The notes beneath the pieces are model-generated. The model had not been told where the DNA came from. It ran no database searches and saw only the letters and a program-made list of their open reading frames with translations. The position numbers and the translations under genes are program-made. Of a stretch of DNA of 64,000 bases, positions 26,201 through 38,200 are shown piece after piece; positions within the stretch are counted from its first letter, which is position 1, and each line of letters starts with the position of its first letter. Source of the stretch: Rostratula benghalensis (lineage: Eukaryota > Chordata > Aves > Charadriiformes > Rostratulidae); NCBI GenBank assembly GCA_013399305.1, contig VXAI01000193.1, forward strand, positions 692,843 through 756,842. Direction: 5' to 3'.

Positions 26201-29200
26201 GTTCCTTTAGAAACTAAAGTTAACTGACCCTAAGGCTGCCTGGTTCTGTGCTGGGCTGGCCATTCTTTCATCCTGCTGCCTGCAGGTCAGCAATTCATCT
26301 GCCAGAGCTTGAGGTTTAGTTGTTAGCTTGGCTTGAGCAACCCAGGCATGGGTATTAAGTGCCTTATCAAACAAAATCTCATTAGTTGCGGTGTTGCTTA
26401 ATACCCCAAAGTGTTTAAACCAAATGTTGTGGTGGGTTTTTTTTTTCATTTCTCCCATGGGTTTTAATTTATTTGTTTGCATAATTTGCAAGTTACATCA
26501 ATTCACTGTCCATTTGCCTTGCCAAATCATTATGGACTACATTAAAAAGCCCCTGTCCCAAGAGTCCCTCACTGTGAACAATGCACTGCTCAAGCGCAGC
26601 TTTCTGCTATGTTTTTTTGGTTTTTTTTCAATTTATCATGTAATCATTATTTACAGTGCAAGATTTTTTCCCATTACTATGCAGGCTTTAAGAAAGGATA
26701 TCTCCAAAAATGTTTTTTAAGATTTAAATAGCCTCCATTTGCTAAGTCACAAATGAATTTTCAGAAGAAATGAGAAAGAAAAAAAGCAGAAAAGAAGAGG
26801 AAGGCTGTTAACAGAGGATAGGGAAGTCTGATTCATTTTCAAGCCTTCTCAAAAAGCTGCAAAGAACCTCTCTAACAATTCCCTACACATTCAGTGCTCA
26901 CCAACCTGCAATTCTGCATACCATTTCAGTTCTTTTAATATTACAAAAGGAATTGATATTGCAGATCTAATTCAATTCTAAGGAAGGGATGTGAAAACTT
27001 CATATTAACTTTTTTTTTTTCCTATTTCATTTATGTACAACTTTCTGTCAGCTTGAACCATGTTTCGTAAGAGAAAATACTGAGTGCTTTCTATGCATAA
27101 TATATATACAACCACCAATGTCTCATAATGCATGTGAACATAATGCAGACATAAATTAGACAAGCCAAGCCTCAAACTGTAAATAATGGGTTTCATTAGC
27201 ACACCAGTATTTCTTTAGAAGTCTAGAAGACTATTCTGATGCTTGGATCAGATATAATCTTTGGTGCTTTAGGCAGTCAAAACCTTGGTCTGAAATAATG
27301 GTGGTATTTCCATTTATTTCAATAGACTCTAGCATAAAGCTTTAATTGCTTTGCAATGCTCACACTCTGTCCTCCTTAAAGGGTACTGGCCATGACGGAC
27401 ATTCCTGTAGTTCCAAAATCCTGTGACCTAGCAACAGGAACCCCTCACTGATGTGAAAATTCTGAAATTGCATTAATTTATCTACATGTCTATTATTTGT
27501 TAGTTTTATTGGTGTGATTTTTTATTTTTTTGACTGGAGGAGGTCCAGAATACTTCTAGTCCTTTTACCTGCCACATTCACATCACCTACACCCAAGCTT
27601 ACACCCTTACGCCGCTTGTATCTGCTGCTGCCTTACATCTTTGTGAAATGAAAACACCCCCCTTGCCTATAGATTACTTTACTATTTTAGTCCCTCTGTA
27701 AGACCTGGTATTGATAAAAATCCAAATGGGCATTTATCACTTCTCAAAGGGTGGCTGAGTTTTACAGGAATCTACCCTCCAACCTAAGCTCCCATCAGAT
27801 CACAAGAACTGTCCCTTTGGGTCTCCAACAGGTTACAATTCTGTCCTACAAAGATGTAGAAAGCAAGGCTTCGGTCTACGGAGAATTCTTAGTGAACTAA
27901 ATAGAAAATGTTTAATTTCCCAATGAACTTGAGACACAGCAGCTCTATGTAGTTATATTTTCCACATATTTTAGAAAACAACGTCCGTAACCTTATTCTA
28001 ATCCAGTTCTACAGGACCCCATCAGTCTTAAGAGATTTGGATTTGTGTGTTTAACAGAGAGGGCTAGTGACACAAGTGATTTGGCCTCCATCTAGCTTAA
28101 GCCATAACACGGCAGACCTCAGCTCTTCCTTACCTGGTAAATCATCTTCATCTTCACTGAAAACGTTTGGATTAAAGACAGGCAGGTTAATGTAGTCCAT
28201 TGAAATCTTCCTCACTTCGGGCAGATATATTGTCATCTGCCTGGGCTGCAGATGCAGCAAACTGGTTTTATATATTACTAGAGAAAGAGTAGAACAAGAA
28301 ATATATTTAAAAAAAAATCTGTTAAACAAAGCATCTAAAGCTACGAAAGAACCAATTCAAAGCACACAGAAGGGTATGACTATTTTTATTTCATGCATTA
28401 ATGAATAAATTCATGTAAGGGCCATTCTTGGCCAAATCACTGTGTAACACTGCATAAAAAGAATAAAAGATTGTTACTTTCAGCTATTTCTCTTTAAACA
28501 GAACAGCATCTTTGCTTGAAGATGCTTGAAGAATTTTGAGCATGACCTTGTAAGAGCTTTTTTTAACATTATTTTGGCATAATTAGTAACTAAATTACTA
28601 TAAAAATCCAAGTTTTAAAAATATTTCTATTATAGCAACTTAAAACCTATGATTTTTATAGTCTTGCAAAAAATTTGCTTTATTTGTTTGGGATTTGTTC
28701 AAAAAACTGAAAATAAAGGTCTGGGCTTGACTGTTAAGTCATCTTTTATTACAGCTGAGACTTTTAACACTTTATTGATCATCTCATTATTGTATTTATG
28801 GATTTTAATCTATTTTAGTTTCAGTGGATTTTCTAAAATCTAATCCCTACTGTCCACAGAAAATAAGTGCTTTGTTATAGAAGCCTTTTGATCGCTTAAA
28901 AGGAATCACACAGCATAAGTCTGTTTTTTATTAGAAAGAGTTGGAGATGCAAAAAATCAATAGAGTTTACTTTTACCTGCACCAAGGTTAGTTGGTAGGA
29001 AAGCAGCCAAGCCCACAATTTTAAATTTGGTTCCCCAGATATTAGACGTGACCTGAGCAAGGTAGTTGTGCTGCAAAGCAAAAACAAGATAATTTTCACC
29101 TAATAAAATCTGTATCAAGCTCTAATAAAAACCTGCAGAGCAATCAAGCTATTGGAAGTGATAATACAATTTCAGCTTCTCTTGTTTTTATTTTATTGAA

Positions 29201-32200
29201 ACAGCCTAATGTGCCTATCTAGCACCTGTTATACGCAGTCATTAAGTCTCATTTCGATATCTGAACACCATCAAAAATGCTGCATACAGCAGCCACATAG
29301 GCTGATGAAAGCTCTTGAGGAACAGCACAACATGAGCGCTGCTTATTGAGAACAGATCTGTCTTCAGACACTTGTTCCTCCTGCACAAAAGTGCAGTAAT
29401 TCTGTATTTCAGAAAGTAATACAACCTGCCCATTTGGTTCTATGCTTAAGAATCACTTCATAGAACAATAAATAAGGCAGAACTTAATTACTCATAATGA
29501 TAAACATATTTTTCCTGGAGCTTCCAAAGCAGCTTCCCAAATCATTGCTTCCATGGTGATCAAATTATGGATCTGAAAAACCAACAGATTTTCTCAAAGG
29601 CCAAGAGTCATGCTGTCAGTATGAGAAGCAGGACCTAAGCCTCTCATCTCCTGCCCTATTCAAAGGACTTTTGATCCTATCTCCTGCTGCAATGTAACTC
29701 ATCCAGAATTTTCACTATAGAGGAAAAAGTAAAATGACAAAGCAGAGAAAAAACAAGTGAAACAAAACAAAGTAAAATTAAAAGAATACAGGTTGGTATA
29801 ATAAAATATGCAACCCAGACTGGTTCTACAGCCTGCTAAGTTTTATTTACCGACAGGACATGAGCACCACAAAGACTGCGAAGTGCTAATTCCTTGCCTT
29901 CCTTCCAATTAAGGCTGTTTCAGATAATTATGAAATAGAGAACATGTGGCCCTCTGAAGCAAGCGTTTCCTTGTCTCTGCAGATTCCTAACAAAGCAAAG
30001 ACTGAGTAACTGAGTAAGACTGAGCAAAAACTGAGTAACAAACATTTTCACATATGCTTTCTAACAGCCAACATCACCACCTAGAACAAAACCTCTCATG
30101 TGGAGAGGTGTCATCTCTAGTTGTTCCATCCAGTAGCTGTAATTAAACTAAAAATTATGGGTGATCACTGAATCTGTATCATAACTTGCTGCCTCTGGAA
30201 GGAGATGCATTTCAACTCGGGTCTGGTCATAGTGTGCACGATACCTGAGTAATGTCTTCTAAAGGAAACTCTCTTCGGGTTAGGCTTGGTGAACCAATAG
30301 AAGGTTTCCTTATTGGCAACCTCGGTGATCTTGATATCTCCTGTGCAGCTCGGGACATCTTTGGAGATTTGCGAGCTTCTATATTGATTCTGCATATAAA
30401 GCAATAATTCAAATCACCAACAAGTGTGCAAAAATGCACAAAATTAACATATTTGAATGTAAAGATGTAATGAAGACAACTGCTATGGTGTCATCTAAGT
30501 GACTAATGAAGACTGTAGAGTCTATGGGATGGAAAGTTACAGATCAAATTTCAAGATACATAAGGCCTGCTGCTCTTGCAGTAACTGAGACTGGATCCCT
30601 TCCAATTCATTTAACAAAGCTGATAGCAGTTCTACCACATACAATATATCTTCCACCAATCCACAGAAAGTTGTAGTGCTGAGCTCTTTCAGTTATGCAG
30701 ACTTTGAGTAAAGCCTCAAGAAATGGAAATACGGTGTCTCATCTGGCAGACCTCCACACTAGTAGAGCAAACCAAAGTGCCACAAACTTCATCAGTCCTC
30801 TTGCTGTAAGCCAAAGTTACTCCTAACTCCCATTATACAAAGTGGGTCACAATCAAGCACCTGAAAAAGCTCACTGGTGGAAAAAAATAATGAACAACAG
30901 CTACATTTCAAAAGTAAGCTCAGAAAACCAAGGCAGAAAGATAGGTTGTGGTTTTTTTCCTTGACCCATTTTAGTTTTAGGCTCTGGAACTGATGGCTCT
31001 TTTGTCAAGTACCAGCAAACTAAACCTCAGGTATTTCATACATTATATTCCCACACAAAGGAGGGCTTTGCCTCACACTAGGACAAGCTCATAATACAAA
31101 GTCTTGGGGAAAATGTCAGCTGCAGCTAGAAGGCATCAGGGCCCCAATCCCATAACATGAAGCTGGCAGACAGATGCTCAGTGAGGCTCTGTGCAGGCAG
31201 AGGGTTCTGTCCATGCACATAATTAATATAACAAAGACCTTACAGGAAAGCAATGAAAAAACCCAATAGCTTAGAAGCTTGTTTTGCATATCATTACAGA
31301 ACCTTGTCAACCCAGAGTATAGTACAATATGTTTGTTGAAGGTCACCACAGCAGGAGTGTCACCTATGCCAGGATCTATGCCACCTATGCATGGATTTAA
31401 GAATTTGAAAATACCGCATAGGAACTAATGCTTTAGCTCGAACAGGGACCCCAAGCACAGGGGAGGTAAAACCACAAATTGTCTGAAGAACGAAATTTAT
31501 GGTGGCAAGAGTTCATGTGGCAGAGGCAGTGGTGAGAAAGTTAATAAAGTCTTTCTTTGAGATCACTTGGGGAGAAGTGGTGTCCTAATGTTTCCCATTA
31601 CCTTTTGCCTCAGAACCTTCCTCAAAGTCCACCTCAACACAAACCTCCGAGACCCCCCCCAGAACTGCAATTAGTGGACCCCAATCCTCCACAACACTCC
31701 TATCTGCCCAAGGGAGTTCACTTTTAATTTCATGAGGTGTCAAGACAGTGTTTAAGAAAAAATTTTAAAAAGGGGGGGGAAAAAAAGAGGAAAAAGAAAG
31801 GAGGAAAATCTGGGGTAAAAAAGAGGAAGAAATATCCAAGAAAGGATTACCTGGGGAGCTTGGGTGATTTACTAGCTCGACTGATTTTGGGAGATTTCTT
31901 TGCTGCCCAGTCATCACTCAGTTCGATATCGCTGGAGTCGGAGCAGTTGCAGCTGTCAATCACAGTGGAAATCAAGCTGTTTCCATAGATTTCATCTACC
32001 AAGACAGGCCCCAGAAAATGTAAGTGCTGCTTGGGAAAACTGCTATCAGTTACAACTGTCAGTCATCAGAAACATAAATCCAATCCACAGGCAGAAGCGG
32101 AGATAAAACTATGCAGAGATAATCAACCGTTCTTCACTCTGTGTAGTATCCACTCCGAATTGCCAGTGGTTCAAACTCAAATGAACACGATTCAGAGGGG

Positions 32201-35200
32201 TGAATAGCATCCAATCAACTTCAAAACTGAAACTAAAGAGTATTTTGTGCTAATTAGCAATGTATTTCCCACTCTTCAAAATACAGTAAGTTCCCTTTTT
32301 CAAAACAGAAGACAGCATGGTATAATTTCAGAGACTTGAACCTAGGTCATGCTGAAGATTTTTTTTTTTTTGCATCAGAAAAAAATAATCAGATGCCACC
32401 TTCTATGTTGCATTTATATATATTTTCTTTAACTGTTGAGGATTTAATATTGAAATAATTTTTTATACAGAGCAACAATTCAGTTCTACCTGCTTTTCCA
32501 TCCGTTTTAGGATCCATAATGACGAACTCTGGCCGCAACTTGCTGATACGACGTCCTTTCAGGATAGGCACCAGTCCCCCAAGGTATTCCAGGTACAGGG
32601 TATAACAGGGACCACCGACCTCCGGGTCATCTTCTGTGCGCTTCATTGTGCAGTGAAGACGTTCATTACCAGCTGTTGGGTAGCTGACAAAATCTCTCAT
32701 ATTGTTTGGGTCTGGGATAGGAGGCTTAATGAAATGAAGGAAGGAAAGAGAAAGTTTCCTATAGGTTACTGTTGATTTTGGGGTTTTTTTGTGGTGACTT
32801 AATGCTAATGCAACCATCTGAATTTGAACCCAACTCTAATTTGGCTTGTCGAGATTAGTACAGGCTACTGTTTGAGTTGTGCAGGACCCGCACACAAGGC
32901 AAAGTGTCTGTGTATTATTTATTTAGGTCAAAAGCAGTTGTACAGAGAAAACTACAATTAGTTACATCAAAGAGGAAGGTTGGCTTTGTGGTTAGAACAC
33001 TGAATTAGACTACAAACCCGTATTCAAGTGCTGTCTCTATCACAAACTTCTCTTATAATTGGGGTAACGTGGTCAAGTCTTAAGTCTCAGAGTGTCTTGC
33101 TTCTTGCTGGGCCCCCAGTTGAACTTGGCCACTAAGGTTCCCATTCCTGGTTGGTGTTGGAACATGCTATGCCACTACACTACAATGCTGCCCGCTCAGA
33201 AAGAAGCTTGTACCTCTTGTGTCACTTCTAAGCACATGAGCCATCCTTGCTGAGGACTTATCTGCGTGCAGTGTGGAGGAATATGAGCACAAAGCTCAGG
33301 GTGGGCTACTTTGCCCTGCTTCCAGCACACCATGTATTAATCCATAAAGAGCTCAGTCACAAAGCAGTTGGACTGCCTTTGGCTAGATTAATATACCCTG
33401 TATGACACAAATATGACTGATGTGTATAAATGTATACTATTCTATGGTCCTAAATCAACACTGTTTCTTTTAAAATTAAAATATAAGAAAAAAATGTAGG
33501 GGAAAAAAAGAATACCTGCCAAGATGGATACAGGATGAAGAGAGATCTATAAATGCAGTCCTCGTGCTGCAGGGGAAAGAGGGTGCCTTGCCAGGCACTG
33601 GAGGCATGGCTGACAGTGTAGGTGGGAGTATTTGGCTGGGGAAAAGCCAGGGTAAAGTATAAAGCAGCGCTGAAGAGGCTCCAGAAACACCCACGAAACG
33701 GCAGGGGCACGTGGCTGTTGGGAACCCTGCTTCAGCCTCTCAGCTACACAGCCCCGTGACCACTCCTCACTCCAGCAGCCCCTTTAGGGGGTGACAGAAG
33801 GGTTGTTGGCAATGACATGTCCCTGTACTGCCTCTGCCCCTCTAATCCTTGCTATGGCTTCCATCCCCACTACAGCCAACTGCTGCCTTCATCCCATCCC
33901 AACCTATCCCCAACAGCCAGGGAAGAGTCACTGATGCTTTAGGGAGCTGCAGGGGTGGCTCTGGGACAACAAGGAAAACATCCTGGGGAGAAGTAGGCAT
34001 GTTAGAAAGAACTGAGACCCACTGGTCTCTTAAATAGTCTGCATCTTTGGAGACAGAGGAGTTATGGTTACAGCAATGCATTTATTCTTCTCTGGCAAAT
34101 GAAATGTTCCACAAGAAGCACAAATTGCCCTGATAAGCAGTACTCAAATGGAACTGTGCTGAATCATTATTTTATAGGTATAATTTGTTCTCGTTTAAGC
34201 TGGGCCAACTCCACCAATTTTAAATGAGTTATTTGAGCTCTGCATTGTTTTAACAAGGACCTAAAACCAGCTCAAGAGAATGCTACAACACCTACACAGA
34301 AATACGTAACAAAAATACACGTTCAAATAGAGAGCATTTCCCAGCTAAGAATCTAGTTTTCAGGCTGTGATGAAGAGTTTAGAAATCCTGAGATGCAATC
34401 AAGGGCAAACCCATGAAACAAGGGGGTTGAGCAGTTGACTCTGCTTGTGGTATAGGGAAAGGCATAATATTTCATTCATTTTCCCATAGCACTGGTGGGG
34501 CAGTCAGGTTAGCAGAACTCCCTGCCAGTAGAAATATTCAGGCAGTCACAAGGTATGACTTTTCTAGCAATAGAAGGACCCATGTAACAAGTAGGGAGGC
34601 GACAATTTTACCACTGTGAATCTCTCCTATAACTGTGCCACAATATTATCATCAGCCTGAGGTTCTTCAGAAGTCTTTGTAAGTCACCAGCATATTTTAC
34701 CCTTGGAAAGGCCATCCCCATGGAATAACGCAGATCAATATGTGTGAGCCTTCCTTTCAGACGTTGATAGTCACCAAATGGATCAGTAGGCTCTTGAAAA
34801 GGACAGGAATTACCCTTTGTCAAGCTTTTAAAATGGTAATTATCATAATTACTGCATCTTTGAACTTATCCATTGTCAGTTAGGAGCAGCAAGAAGCAGG
34901 GGAAATCAAGCAAAACCCTTCCCTCTTCCTCACGCACACATTTTTCTTTCCTTTTACCTTGATGGTTGGTATAAAGGCAGTGGTGAGGTACGAGCAGAGC
35001 CGGGGGGGCAGAGTCAATTTGCTGATGTCCTTGTCATCCCGCAGACAGCTAGCGATGGTCTGCTGGCACAGCAGCTGCAGGCTGGAGACCCTGTGCTCCA
35101 CTCTGACAACATACAGCGCAGGTCCGGAAGCCATCAGCAGGCGCGAATCCCTGTGACCCCAACAGATGGAGATGATGGGACGCTGCGTGGGGAGGAAAAG

Positions 35201-38200
35201 GACAGGACTTTCAAAGAGCATACACTCACTCCAAGATAGTTGCATAACAAGTGATCACACAAATCCAGCACCAACCACGTCGCCCAAGACTTCCAGAAAA
35301 TTGAACGCTATCGCTCAGAAGGGAGAAGAATGTGAACATCTGAAGTTATCAGTAACGGTGGCTGATGTGTATACAGTGCTTTTTACTCAAGGCTTAAAGC
35401 CCTTTACATGAGGAATTGTCCACCAAATTCATTACTTAGACAGCATGAGTGACTTTAAAGTCACACAGTGTTACATCACATCTTCTGATACCTTCTCCAG
35501 GTCATTTCTTCAGTCATCTCATCAATCCTCATCTACTGGTAACAGCTTGCATTTTACAACAGAACAGTTAAATTACGTGCCCAGAAACACTTAGTAAACT
35601 AGTGGATAAAACCCAGTTGCTTTTCTTGTCTTGCACCGAGTCTTCTGCTGCACAGTGTCTCTTTTGAACTAATCCCAAAGGAAATGAGCTGTGAAAGAGC
35701 ACCAGGAACAAAACAGAGAATAGCCTTTTGTCTTCTGCTTGTCTACACTCAGAAATGTCTAAATTCCTGACAGTAAAGCCAGAAAGTCAGGGGCAGCTGG
35801 TACTAAGTGTTGGAACCAGGAGCAGAATAACAATAAACAAACACTGCTTTGGACAGCGCTCCCTGCTGCATGAACATCAGGAGTTTATGCAAGAATCCTG
35901 GGTTGTGCTCGCAAGGAGCTCTCTAAACTCTCTTCCCAAACCCCAGCCTTCTCATGTAAAGCATCAGTCTGTTGTGACTTCTTATAGCCCTATCGCTATC
36001 ACTTTTGCTCTTCATGAATGCTAGCTGCATCTCTTGCTTTCTGTGCCTCAAAGCATTTGCAAACATGCAAAAACTGTAGGAAATTTCAATTCCATAGCTG
36101 CTATCTCTGCACAAATACACAAGTAAACACCACAAAACTCCTACACCATGAAGAATACTGTGCTGTAATCAGTGAACTACAAAAGGTTTGCTCTTTCCTG
36201 TGAAGCGGTACCTTCTTTTCACAGTCTATGACACTCAACAGTGTAAGCAACAGTTTTCTCATCTAAATTATGAACTTTATTTACTAAAAGGTCAGCGTCT
36301 CTTTGGAACATCTTTGCTCTTCACAAGGTGTACCAAACTAGAATTAACTATACAGAGGACAAGAGTCAAGGCACCACCAGCAGTAACTTCCATCCACTCC
36401 TCTCTAGTAATCCAGTACCCAGATACCTGGGTTAGAACAGGTAACCAGAAGCTACTAATCTAGTCTGAGGAAAACCACACCTGGAGTACTGTGTCCAGCT
36501 CTGGAGTCCTCAAGATAGAAAGGACATGGACCTGTTGGAATGGGTCCAGTGGAGGGCCACAAAGATGACCAGAGGGATGGAGCACCTCTCTGTGAAGACA
36601 GGCTGAGAGAACTGGGGTTGTTCAGCCTGGAGAAGAGAAGGCTCTGGGGAGACCTTAGAGCAGCCTTCCAGTATCTGAAGGGAGCTACAGGAGAGCTGGA
36701 GAGGGACTCTTTGTCAGGGAGTGGAGCGATAGGATGAAGAATAATGGCTTTAAATTTAAGTTGGAAGAGTGGAGATTTAGATTAGATACAAGAAAGTAAG
36801 TCTTTCCTGTGAGGGTGGTGAGACACTGGAACAGGTTGCCCAGAGAAGATGTGGCTGCCCCATCCCTGGAGGGGTTCAGGGCCAAGCTGGATGGGGCTTT
36901 GAGCAACCTGGTCTGGTGGGAGGTGTCCCTGCCCAGGGCAGGGGGACTGGAACTTGATGGTCCTCTCCAACTCTAACCATTCTATGAGGAAAAAGGCTTT
37001 GCCTTCAGGTAGAAATTCAAGTTGCTTAAAGGTGAGAAACCAGGACAAGATGTTTTTATGTGAATGATATAAAGCAGATATAAAGCAGCTGCACAGCACT
37101 ATATCAATGTCGACCATCAAGATAAAGAGTTGGACAAAATTACTTTTTCAGAGAAAAGATCTGCCCTGTTATGTCATCTTATCCTGGATTAAAATTTCAA
37201 GGAAAATATTGGTTTTAAAGTGGGAGGACAGAAGCTTAATTTTCATTACATTTTCATTACATCTAGGCAACACCACACACACACACACTTCCATGGAGGC
37301 ACGAACCTTCAGGCTGACTGATATGCAAATGGAAAGCAGCAACATGTGAACCTTGTGATTTTCACAGTAACTGCTAAAGGCATTTTGTAGTGGAGAACTT
37401 AAAAAGAATTGAAAAATCCTTTGTGTACCATCAATGCTTATTAAGTGGCTTGTCAAAATCATAATCTGTGGGACAGCCTTAAATCTGATGAGAGATCACA
37501 TAACACATCCCTTACTGATTGCTACTGTCATGATTTGAGAGTGTGGCTCAGCCCTAATATTGCCTGGTCGTAGTGAGACAGCTCAAGCTGCTCGCAAAAG
37601 AAATGCAGTTGAAAAGGCACTGACACAAGTTTGGAACCTGCCTCATCTACTGCATGACAGCCTGAGAAACGCATCAGTAGAAGTGACCCTGATTACCCCA
37701 AGGGCTGAATTCCACCATGAGCAGAACTATTTACCTGACCGTTACCATGGGATCCAAACTGCACCCTTGTGTTCACCTTCCATCAACTAAAGCTTCCCTA
37801 CAAATACGGTGATGGAACAAACAAGCATGTGACTCAGCACACAAATGTTTACTTACTGGATAGAGCTTAATGCCAGAAGAGAAGCCTAATATCCCAGCTA
37901 TCATAACTCAATACAGCACACCCAGACAGCCCTACCATGTAGTCTAATACTGCAGCCATTATAACCCAATATATCACACCCAGATAGGCCTCTGTTCATC
38001 CAGATGATCACTTCTCTCCTCAGGTTGCTGCTGCATACAAAGGACATACAAAGAGAGGTGAACAGCACCAGTGTAAGAACTTTCTTGGTCTTAAACATAC
38101 TCCCAAGCTTTGAAATGCTGGGTGGGATCTCTGGCAACACAGCTGGAAGTCAGAAGTCGAGATACATTTCCTCACAGATTCCCAACAGGCAACTGCAGTT

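Larger units (their letters stand above)
32725..34957 (-). other. TULP4 intron (phase 0), 2.2 kb
   Basis: This GT-AG intron separates the SOCS-box exon from the next. It contains the candidate cryptic exon (34701-34790) and a MIR-like relic (about 32985-33095). The remainder has no recognised content. Confidence 0.85.

Noticed and set aside
36540..36737. 65-codon plus-strand frame
   Set aside because: It is the CR1 ORF2 tail ([20 protein letters not shown]) of the element at 36470-36988.
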